A DNA stretch of 43,214 bases from Dissophora ornata (Eukaryota > Mortierellomycota > Mortierellomycetes > Mortierellales > Mortierellaceae), in assembly GCA_025201705.1 (NCBI GenBank), contig MU616720.1, positions 6,109-49,322 of the forward strand, in the 5' to 3' direction. The position numbers and the translations under genes are program-made. How positions within the stretch are numbered: the first letter of the stretch is position 1; each line of letters starts with the position of its first letter. Below the pieces are notes generated by a model. It ran no database searches. It was not told where the DNA came from and was given only the letters and a program-made list of their open reading frames with translations. Of this stretch, positions 20,374 to 30,524 are shown one piece after another.

Positions 20374-21718
20374 CTGACAAGGGGGGGGAGTGCAGTGAGA
20401 GGATTTACAAGAAAGCCCAATGGATGGAGTGCAGTAGACTATGTACAAGAGATTCGGGTGAATGAAGGTTGCGTCGTTTGCAACTATTTTTTATTAATGC
20501 GGGATTCGGCAAGTGCCTAGGAAAACGGCGATCCCATTTGCGATCTCAATTCCGTGCTGTGTGTAGTATTGGAGTTGGACACAAACCTACCCAGCACTCG
20601 GTCTGCCTAGCAGATAGAATACTGGGTGCCCACGCATCGATGCAACTAGACATTGCCGGTCTGGGAATCGGGTGCTTCATGGTTGCGGCATGATTGATAA
20701 AAAATAGGACGACGTCTTCATTTATGCCTGAGGGCATTTTAGTAACGTGCAAAAACATTCGTACAAACCACGACCGTGTTAATTCCAAGGCCTAAAGAAT
20801 AAAAAGTCTAAGGGCCTGCAATACTATCTCCTGACTCGTTGAGCATTTTGGGAACCCGAGTCCCGTGAATTGTTTGCGGAATATCACCCAGGGACATAAT
20901 CACCTCTCATGAGCTGCCATGTGGAGCAGGAAGAAAAAAAAATACAAAGAAAGTAAAGGGAAATGAAATGGACAGCTTCGAATCATATCCTTACTCACCA
21001 AGTAGGACTTCCGAGTTACTGTGAAGAAAAGAGTATTTTGGAAGAGTCGCTTATTCGAACAAACGAAACACGTGGTGGCCCACGCAGAAAATTCCTTGTC
21101 GAAACCATCTTCTCCACCTTCTGTCTTAAAGCATACACCTGAAGTAATGGAAAAACGAACGCGGGAACAGTCAGCGGCTGTTCGCTAAAATTCAATAAAC
21201 TAATAGCTTTCTTAATCGGGGTCGTGGAGCTACCGATTTGCCCCTTGCGTTTTTCGTTCTCTGAGGATATGCCACAACATCAAACAGCCAGTCTAATGTC
21301 CCTTTCCACCAATCCAACCATTCTCAGTGACACTCCCGATACCTTACGACGGATGTTCCGCGGTCTCCGAAGAGATGCCACTTAATATGTCCAGACTGAC
21401 ACCGATCTGGCGCCATTTCCAGCGGCAGAATATACATTAAAGTTTTAAGTCGCTAGACGCAGACTGGAAAAGACAAATGAGTTTTTACATTCCTAATCTC
21501 CATTTAGGCAGTTACAGACACTGGCGTTCAATCTCGCCACGCGTTCTCATATTCTGAGGCCAGTGATTCTACAAAACCCTGACTAGTCAACAGTTTAACT
21601 GACACGGTGAAAACGTAAAAGTCTAAGCTTTAAGCATAGCTCTCATCATTGTGCCAGAATCTTCGTCTTCATTCTTATATTCTGCAAAGGGCATTCCGGA
21701 TGGCTTGATTTCCCCCTC
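20374..21718. other. Gene-poor stretch beside the NLR-like locus
   Basis: About 1.3 kb, noticeably AT-richer than the flanking genes. Several overlapping 40-80-codon frames exist at 20999-21383 on both strands with plausible splice signals (for example a strong GTGAGT donor on the minus strand at 20998), but they contradict each other and match no family, so none is called. Confidence 0.4.
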
Positions 21719-24700
21719 CTAGATGCTCAACAGTCGATCGGGCACACCTACGGCCCCGCGCTGCTTTAACAGCTGCCTATTTATCCAGCTGAGTCCTCGC
21801 ACGTCCTGAATAGACGTTTCCGCTGATGAAAACTTATGAAATGAAGATCGCCAGTGAAAGCGCAAGTGGCACTCATTCCCTTCTCCTATGACCCACAACA
21901 ACACAGTTGTCCCATCAATACAACCAATTACTAGACCACTGATGTCGGAGATTGCTCTCCAGGCGATGCTGCCAACGCCAGCGTGATTTTGGATCACAGT
22001 CATACATTGACCCGATACAATGTCCCACAACCTCACTGTCTTGTCACGACTGCCAGAGGCAATCTCACGACCGCTTGGCGAATACACGACACTCGTAACC
22101 TGGCAACTATGACTGCTCAAGGTGTGGCGGCAACCTCCAGTCTCAACGTCCCACAGTCGCACTGTCCTGTCCCTGCTGCCAGAGGCTATCTGATCACCAC
22201 TTGGTGAATACGCGACACTCGTAACCCCGTTAATATGGCCGCTCAAGACGTGGCGGCAATCTCCGGTTTCAACGTCCCACAACCTCACTATCTTGTCATT
22301 ACTCCCAGAGGCAATCTGACCACCGCTTGGCGAATACACGACGCTCGTAGCCCTGCCACCGTGGCCGCTCAAAGTGTGGCGGCAATCTCCGGTTTCAACG
22401 TCCCACANNNNNNNNNNAATCTGACCACCGCTTGGCGAATACACGACGCTCGTAGCCCTGCCACCGTGGCCGCTCAAAGTGTGGCGGCAATCTCCGGTTT
22501 CAACGTCCCACAGCCGCACTTTCTGGTCTGAGCTGCCAGAGGCAATCTGATCACCGCTTGGCGAATACGCAACACTCACAAGCATGTCAATATGGCAGTG
22601 AAAGATGCGGCGGCAATATCCGGTTTCAACGTCCCACAGCCGCACTGTCCTATCAAGACTAGCAGAGGCAATCTGATCGCCGCTTGGCGAATACGCGACA
22701 CTCGTAACCCAGTCGCCATGACCGTTCAAGGTGTGGTGGCAATCTCCGGTGGCAACATCCCACAGTCGCACTGTCTCGTCCTTACTGCCAGAGGCAATCT
22801 GATCACCGCTTGGAGAGTACACGACACTCGTAACCATGCTACCATGGCCGCTCAAGGTGTGGCGGCAATCTCCGGACTCAATGTCCCACAGCCGCGCTTT
22901 CTTGTCCCAGCTGCCAGAGGCAACCTGACCACCGTCCAGTGAACACACTAAACTCGTAACCTCGTTAATATGGCCGCTCAATGTGTGGCAGCAATCTCCA
23001 GTTTCGACGTCCCACAGCCGCACTGTCTTGTCAAATGCCCCAGAGGCAATCTGACCACCGCTCGGTGAATACACGACACTCGTAACCCGGCCATTATGGC
23101 CGCTCAAGGCGTGGCTGCAATCTCCGGTTTCAACGTCCCACAGCCGCACTGTCTTATCAAGACTACCAGAGGCAATCTGATCGCCGCTTGGCGAATACGC
23201 GACACTCGTAACCCAGTCGCCATGACCGTTCAAAGTGTGGCAGCAATTTCCTGTGGCAACATCCCACAATCGCACTGTCTTGTCATAACTGCCAGAGGCA
23301 ATCTGAAATCCGCTTGGCGAATACACGACACTCGCAACCCAGTCGCCATGACCGCTCAAGGTGTGGCTGCAATCTCCAGTTTCAACGTCCCACAGTCGCA
23401 CTGTCTTGTCTCCACTGCCGGAAGCAATCTGATCACCGCTTGGTGAATACGCGACACTCACAACCCCGTTAATATGGCCGCTCAAGGTGTGGCGGCAATA
23501 TCCGGTTTCAACGTCCCACAGCCTCACTGTCTTGTCATCACTGCCAGAGGCAATCTGATCACCGCTTGGCGAATACACGACGCTCGTAGCCCTGCCACCG
23601 TGGCCGCTCAAAGTGTGGCGGCAATCTCCGGTTTCAATGACCCACAACTTCACTGTCTTGTCATCACTGCCAGAGGCAATTTGGCCTCCGCTTGGCGAAT
23701 ACACGACGCTCGTAGCTCTGGAACTATGACCGTGTAATAGCATTGCTTTTTCCCAATTATACGTCGTATAGATACTGATATCGCCACTATAAAGACCAGC
23801 CGCTAATGTCTTCCCATTTGGTGAATAAACACAGGACATCACTTGGCTCTGTTCTTCGAGAAATGGTAACTCGCCAAAATGAGCGCCGGTCATCTGTGCC
23901 CTGTCCAGATTGGCTCCGCTCAACCGAATTCCACGAAGAATGACATTTTCCAAATCTGCTCCTTGCAGCTGTGCAGAATCAAATACCCCATAACTCAGAT
24001 CCGCTCCTGAAATCCGAATGCCTTGTAAATCTGCTCCGTTAAACTGCACCCCGGCTCTGACCAATATCGTGATCGCATTAGCCGCCGCCCTACACACAGC
24101 ATCTGACTCCACCTCTTCCGTCTTTGATCTTTCGATGATAGCCAGTAGCTTTTTGTTAAAGAGAGGCTCTTGTCGCACACGATCTTCCAAGAATCGTAGA
24201 ACCGACCGTTCACCCATAAAGTTCTTCCGCCTCCAAAGCGACTCAAGCACGGCCTGTTCTTCCACGACCACCGCTCCATCCAAAACATCTTTACCCTCCA
24301 AGTCATAAGCGAAGCTGCCACTCCCCCGACGTGGCCCCGCATTTATCATCCCCGCCGTCCTTCGTCCATCATCTCGTCCTTCCTGTGGCTCAAATACCGC
24401 GCATGCCAAACTGTATTCCAAAACTGATCAATGGATAAAACGGTACTGGTTGCCTCCGTGGCTCAGAGGACAGACCTCACGCAAAAGTCTCTTTTCATCT
24501 CCAGACCAAAGAACGTTTCCTTCCATGTTCCTTGATCTCGAGGAGACGAATATTCGACCACTGGATGGCCCGCCTGATTCTCGAAGATCGCCGTCGCCAA
24601 GTCTTTCATGAATGCAATACCTTTCTGTTTGAAACCTCCTGCAGATAATATTTTAAACGATTCTCTCTCCTGGTCGCTCATGCTCTCGACTAGCCGTTTT

Positions 24701-27663
24701 CTACCGCGCTCCAACCACCGCTCCGAAAACTGATCGTACAGTGCGACTCGTGTGACTCGGGCCATGGAAAAGTTTCGTTCTGGACCCGTCATGCGCGGCA
24801 ATACCTCCAATGATAGCGCTAACAGAAGTGGGTTCGTCACAAGGTCTTCCAGGCTGGGAGTCCTGTCAAGTGCCTTCAAGTAGTCAGTAGTTTGCCAGAT
24901 CAGACCCTCCGCCGACACATATTGTTTGACATAGTTCTGAATCTGTTCCTTCGTGAACGGCGCAATGACTGCCTTTTGAAGCACGGCCCGCTTCGCTTGA
25001 ATACTATCATCCACTGGCTGGAAGTGATTCCGATAATCGTGGCCAAGGTACTCACTGCTGCAGCTGATTACCATTTGAGCGCGCCATTCTCCTGGTTGAT
25101 TCAGCCGGTTGGTCATGTACAAGTTGTGCGTCTGCTGACTCTCATCATACCCGTCACAAATCAAGACGAATTCGCGGTTGATCTTCAACTCTCGGATTTG
25201 ACGCTCACTGAACCCTTCCTTCCGTAAGTGTTTGGCGATCAATCCGTGCTCAGGATTCTCAATTGCTGCCAAGTAAATAAGTAGCGGAATCCGGTCGTCT
25301 TTGCTCTTGTATCTGCTCCACAAGTCGTACTCCAGCTGCTGGCAAAAGGTAGACTTTCCCGCTCCAGAATCGCCCAGCAGCAAAAATACCCTCTGGTAAC
25401 TATCTAGAAACTCCTCGACTTTGTCCATCAAAGGAAACAACGTGTCATCGCGGGCGTGGAGGTTAGAGTTGGCGAGCGGAGGAATATACACACGTTGACC
25501 TCTCCCTTCAATTCGTAGCTCTTTCATGCGCCGCAAATTCACTCCAACGTCAAACTTGCTCTGGATACGATCGGGCAAGGGCAGCGGAAGTAAGGCGACC
25601 TTCAGCATATGTGGACCTGGACCCTCTTCACGGCAAGTTCGATAAAGTTCCTGTTTCTCGGAGTCCCCATCCTTCTCGAGCTCCTGCAGCAGGGTGTCGG
25701 CAGCTATAGTGTAAAAACGAGTCATTCGTGTTAGCATATGGAAACACACAACTAATATATGTAGCGATCTCAATGTTCATCATCAACGAAGTTGTATTAT
25801 CATTCACCAACACCAATTGTACCTTGCATCGCACTTCCAGATGGATCAGCCAACCGCATAAGAGTATCAAGGATCCATTGCTTGACGTTGGCATTCTGGC
25901 CCCACCCTGAATCGTTTTGGTACATCTCTCCTAGAAACGCAACCGCGCTTGCTCGAGAGTCGTCATCGCACTCAACATTGGCTGCGAGCCTCCCTAGTCG
26001 CTGGCATATTCCCCATTGAAACGCCGGATCGCATCGGCAAGGCGAATTACAGACTAGGGTCTCGAATGTGGTGAGCTGTCCATTTCGAAGGAAAACATCT
26101 GCACAACGTAATGCTGGATACCATGCACTTTTGTGACTCAAGCCGAGGTTTTGCTTAAGATAGTCCTGAAATTGCCGCCTACTCTTGGCTAGTGTGCTGA
26201 CATCTTCGTACGCGCCATTGGTAAACATAGACGTCCCTGATGCAGTAGCCAAACCATCCTGGATATGACTCAACACCTGCATAACTCGATTGAGATACAG
26301 GCCCTTAACTTCGGCCACCAAGCCTGAAACGCCCCTGGACACTTTTCCTGTCCGTCGCACCGTGGTTTGCCATAACTTTTCATCATCCGAGACATACAAC
26401 AAGGCCTGAGAGGCATATGCGGCTTGATATACCAGATGCAGGTTAGTGCTGTCTTCTAGCTCATGAGAATACGCTGCGAGAAGCGCATGGAGCTTTCCTT
26501 GATCTAGGCCCTTGAATTTGCTATCGGCTATGGCATCCAAGATGTGTGACACCATCTGTGTTAATTTGTAAATGTAATTTGGCGATTGCTGTTGAGTGGC
26601 GTCTTGGGGCGTGTTAATGAGCTCCAGTATCTTGATCAGTAACTGCTGAAGGTCATCTTTCTCGAGAAACGGTACCAGGCACGCTACCCCTGCGACAGCC
26701 GTCTCATTGAGTTCCTCGCGCAATAACTCTGTGCACAGGTCAATCGCCAGCTTATCGAACCATTCCTGCTCGGCAGTGTCATTTCCTATGGCTTTCAGCC
26801 AGTTGCGCTCATTTTGATCAAGTGGTTCTTCAGGTGACCAATATCGTAAAAGGTTAAGGCAATAAATGACCTGGGATATGCTCTCGAGACTCTCCCCGAT
26901 TCTCGGCGGTTTGTTTATGTCCGGGGGCTGATACATGTTCTTTACAAATATTTTCCTTGGGACTTTTGCAGTTTTACGGGCCGACTTTTCCTGGATCAGA
27001 GAAACAAGTTGAACGGCAGCGGGGTCCGTAGTGGAATATTTATCGGGATTTGCAGTGGAAGGCAATGCGACTTCATCGTTGTAGGAGGATGATTGACCCG
27101 GATCCTGAACGCGCCCTCTGTAAGCATGGTGTGTATGCAGTGCCACAGTACAGTCAGGAGTCCGCATTATCTGGCGATATGCATGTTACTATCATTTCAA
27201 ATGATCAATAGGGACAATGCACGTCACTTTCTTACCCCCATTTCTTTGCCTTCTTGTCACTGGCATGTGCCATTTCGCGATGCCCCAAGCTGTTCAACAG
27301 CTCGCCAAGTGAAAAATAGGTGGCAGCAATCCCCTGGCGCAAGATTCTATCCTCAGTGGTCGAGGAAGCAACAAGGTCCTTTCTCTTGGATCTCTTTATG
27401 CGAGATAATGCGGTATCCGCTTCGTCGCAATACGTGAGAGTCACTTTGTAACTTTTCGCGTTGCGCGCACTATTCAAATGGAGATTGGCAAGCTCCAGCG
27501 CATCCTGTGGCGAAAGATTGCCTTTCTTTGATGGAAACACACTGCTCAACATATCGTGTTTGTATTTGTCTCTGGCTCCTTGTTTTAGTTTCCTGCTTAA
27601 CATAGAATAGTATTTATGAAATTTTAGAAACTCTACCTTGGACCACTGACTTGTTCGAGTCAT
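21719..27663 (-). CDS. NLR-like STAND protein (ARM-like/NACHT/pentapeptide/WD40), probably disrupted
   Basis: Exons: 27663-27236, 27117-25823, then 25703 to the TAG at 21719. Exon 1 (about 142 aa) is helical and TPR-like. Exon 2 (to about residue 574) is an ARM/HEAT-like helical region. Exon 3 holds a NACHT NTPase with Walker A GDSGAGKST (about 25349-25375) and Walker B FVLICDGYDES (about 25137-25172), pentapeptide repeats (GADLQGIRISGADL, SGANLDRAQMTGAHF; about 23870-24070) and about 15 WD40 repeats. Such STAND proteins are thought to oligomerise after ligand binding by the repeats, as in fungal heterokaryon incompatibility and innate sensing. Just after NACHT the frame shifts by one base (24498/24499), and the continuing frame has a TGA at 24430-24428 inside the conserved YRFIH-x-S-x-LEY motif. 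A weak GT..AG pair (24506 to 24424) could splice both out, but would remove that motif. No known effector domain is seen at the N-terminus. A 10-N gap lies in the WD40 array, so repeat number is unsure. Confidence 0.82.
21980..23760 (-). repeat. Tandem 126-bp repeats coding about 15 near-identical WD40 units
   Basis: Each unit is 42 residues on the pattern TSVVYSPSGxQIASGSxDKT, VRLWDVETGDCRHTLSGHxxxV. Units differ mainly at the residue after SPSG, the residue before DKTV, and the three residues after SGH. Outer units (first, the one with SLVCSLDGGQVASG, and the last two) are more diverged. Such similarity points to recent duplication and conversion between units. Confidence 0.93.
22408..22417. 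other. Assembly gap (10 N) inside the WD40 array
   Basis: Ten undetermined bases. The 95 nt before (22313-22407) and after (22418-22512) are identical, so the gap joins two copies of the same repeat sequence. A full 126-bp unit would need 31 missing bases, so the gap length is arbitrary, and staying in frame across it is luck. Confidence 0.97.
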
Positions 27664-28615
27664 GTACACTTACAATTACTAAATTCCAATGAGTAAGTGA
27701 CAACGGTTATAACGTGGCTAGGGGACTTGGGGCATTTGGGTAGTAGAGAGGCTTTCTGTTTTCCTTTAATTTGCGACCTGCTTAGTACCCACGATCAAGA
27801 AGAGGAACTGATGAGCATTTAACAAATGCCTATGTATCGCCAGGGTGACGAAGGGGGAGGGGGTGCTCACCTTAACACGGATCTGTTTCCTTGTGGCTCA
27901 ACACCGTCCGCACAGGAACAGTAATAGAATTGAACAAGGTTCCCTTTGCTTTGTCAATTCTAGCAGATATGGCTGTTGTCAAGCGCAAAGGATTATTATC
28001 CATCCTTGGCTGGGGTGCACCGGTTCAAGAACAGACGCAATGGATAAATAGTGCTGTTTGTTACCAACGAACCACTACAGAATTGTGTCCAGCCCTGGGT
28101 CGAGACGGAAGTGAGATACAGAGAAGAGAGAGATTGTAAAGGGAGAGACAGAAAAGAAAGAGACAGAAAAGAGAGATGATAACTTGGGCCGTGTGAGTAG
28201 ACAAGAAGAGGGGAAACTGGGAAAGAGACATTCCCGTCGTTGAAAAAACTCATCCCGTCGCTGAGGCACTCATTCTGGCAGGCCTCTCTCCTTCGCCTTT
28301 GTGTAACGCGAGGAGCAGAAGAAACAACATGTTCGCCCCAGATGCCAGAGTCTAGGGCTTGCTGTCTATAGCTCGTAGGTCCAAAAAGATATCAACCCAG
28401 TCGATCGCCCATGGTACAGCGAGCATTGCCCAGCAGGTGTTCCTGGTCTCCCAAAAGCACCCTCGCGCACATGCTGTCAATCATGAGACCATTCAAAGCA
28501 TACATGGAAAGTATATGATTTCCTCGCAGCGGGTTTTATAGATGAAAAATTGTTCTAAATAAGAAACGACTCGGCACAGACACATCGGGGAAGTGAGGGG
28601 GTCGGATGTCAGTTT
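27664..28615. other. Intergenic: NLR promoter side and COX12 3' region
   Basis: About 950 nt with no supported gene. 28120-28200 is purine-rich (GAGA/AAAG). Frames at 27845-28139 show no family signal. The upstream reading frame of NLR exon 1 has GTG/TTG but no earlier ATG. Confidence 0.4.
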
Positions 28616-29371
28616 TTAGACGGTGACCTTGAATGGGATGGTTCCCTCCTCGCGCTGCTCGTCCCACTTGTTAACCTAAGACAATGGAGAGCGGGCGTTG
28701 ACAGAGCAACAACATGTACACACATCGTTTTTTTTCGATCATGTTTTTTGTGAGTATGCTGCCTATTCGCACTTCCTTTTCGGATTTCCATATTTCTCCG
28801 AGCGTATAACGAACAGCAAGAAAAAGATACGTTACCCATTCGCTGGGGCAAATGCTCTGGAAGACCCTCTTAAAGTCCTTGCAGGGGGTGAATTCTTCAC
28901 CACGAGCGTCAATGCACTTGTGGAAGTCGCCATACGCCTGCCAGCAGTGCTTGCTCTGGTTGGTGTTGGGGAAGCGAGCGTCGAAGGGTGCTAAAATTGA
29001 AGATTCGAGGGGTAGAGAAAACGCGTTAGTCCTCTATTGGAACATTGACGCCACGACCCTGTGGAGGCCAACTGTTGTCGCTGTTGTTCGCGCAGACCAG
29101 CAGAAATGGACTGGTTATTGTTATGAGAAATGCCGATAATGATTTCTGAGTGCGAAAGCGCGCCATTGCCTGTCTCCGGACTCTCTTTTTTTTCCCCCCT
29201 TTCTATTCATGTTGCTGCATTGGTGCATTGGAGATCTGGTCGAGCTGCTGGAGAAATGGTGCGACAGGAGTACACCCCTGGTGCATCGGGACCGAAACAG
29301 CGAGAGGGAGGGAGCGCGTGAGAAGAATGAGTTGACAAGCACGCACCAGTCTGAATCTTGATGTCGGACAT
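28616..29371 (-). CDS. COX12: Cytochrome c oxidase subunit VIb (COX12/COX6B)
   Basis: Three exons (29371-29347, 28990-28836, 28675-28616) give 79 residues, close to yeast Cox12 (83). The protein sits on the intermembrane-space side of complex IV at the dimer interface. The sequence runs MSDIKIQT, APFDARFPNTNQSKHCWQAY, GDFHKCIDARGEEFTPCKDF, KRVFQSICPSEW, VNKWDEQREEGTIPFKVTV. It has the twin-cysteine motif CX9C (C-WQAYGDFHK-C) and CX10C (C-KDFKRVFQSI-C) needed for Mia40-dependent import. The first coding exon is only 25 nt, and its end (ACTG|GTGCGT) joins in phase 1 to CA at 28990. All junctions agree with the family. Confidence 0.96.
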
Positions 29372-30524
29372 GGTGAATTCAGTGGGAATGGACAATGGTT
29401 CTGAGGAGAGGATGGTAACGCCCACAGGCACACTTCAGTGCTGAGACATATCTCGCCAAAGAGCCGCGAACGTGACGTAGAGTGGGTCCTCTTGCCCCAT
29501 CGCATGTTTGCTTCTCGTCCCACGCTGTTATGGCGCAGAACACGACCAAGACGCGTCTACTTCACATCCTAGATGCTTCCACGCCCAAGGCAGGGGCAGT
29601 GCCAACCTGGTGGTTAAAACATGGACGCTGCGAGTGGACTGGGGTGCGTGCATAAACGCGCAACCCGATAAGGTGTATAATTCCTCATGTCCTGCACTTG
29701 TATCCAACGTATTCCTGTATGACTTCTCTCTCCATCATTGTATTACTGGCATCGGCTCAACTCAGCCCGAGCACAGTGCCCGTTCATGATCCAAAGATAC
29801 CCTGTACCATCTTCGCTTTTTTTTCCGGAGCCGATTGCCATTTGCAGAGGTCCGATCGTCTGTATGCAAGTATGTGGCTGCTCCATTGGTTTGATCCTTG
29901 TGCAATTGTGCGACCATCCATGCTGATCGGGATGAGCGATATGAGGCGCAAGGAAGAACTCGTTCTCATGTTTTCATTGCATGCCCGGCTATATTATTGT
30001 TTTTTTTTCGCGCGGAGAGTAGATCATCCTACTTAGCCGTGTTTCTGGCGGTGGGTGGGCGTCGGATCGCTCGATGAGAGCCGTAAGTGATGGTGGTACT
30101 TTAATAAGGAGGTAACCTGCTGCCAAAGAGAGGGGGTGGGACAACAAAGTAAAGCCGAGAACCGTATTCTCAGTCCCGAGAGGGGATGACTGCAGCTGCC
30201 AAAACCGAGCCAGGCTTGAGCCGAATCGAGGGGACCTCGTCGAGCGAAGCGAGAGACATCCAGAGCCGAGCGTATTGAACTTTTTGTAGTTGTTGGACGA
30301 AAAGGACTAGTAGTGGACACTCAACTCTAAACGGGTTTGCGTTAGGCATGCAGGACCCATAAAAGAAAGCTGCAGTTTAGTACCCATCCCAATTTCGCAA
30401 TTCCATCTCCCACTTTCTCCATCCTTTGCATTCGATTCACTCTTCACTTTCTTTCCCGACAACTTTTCAACATTCAAAAAAAAAGTGACACTTGTCGCTT
30501 TTTCCCATCTTTCCCTCTACCGCC
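29372..30524. other. Divergent promoter region between COX12 and the alcohol oxidase
   Basis: About 1.15 kb. A GC-richer part (30140-30270) repeats short GCCGAG/GAGCCGA strings on the plus strand. A TATA-like CATAAAAG lies at about 30358-30365, some 160 nt before the oxidase start, followed by CT-rich leader DNA. A 95-codon minus frame (30033-30320) has no family features and is not called. Confidence 0.4.

Noticed and set aside
20999..21383. Several coding-like frames on both strands (for example a plus frame with MPQHQTASLMSLSTNPTILS, and a minus frame with a GTGAGT donor)
   Set aside because: At least three overlapping frames look equally plausible, which they cannot all be; open frames of 50-80 codons are expected by chance in 1.9 kb, and no family is recognised.
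21983..23737. Series of repeated plus-strand frames (QGVAAISGFNVPQPH-type)
   Set aside because: They are antisense shadows of the WD40 repeats; their periodicity comes from the 126-bp units.
24424..24480. Intron using the strong GTGAGG donor at 24480 and the CAG acceptor at 24424 to repair the NLR gene
   Set aside because: The phases do not match: the exon would resume out of frame with the WD40 part.
30033..30320. 95-codon minus-strand frame between COX12 and the alcohol oxidase
   Set aside because: No domain, no supporting splice or start context, and it sits in a divergent promoter.
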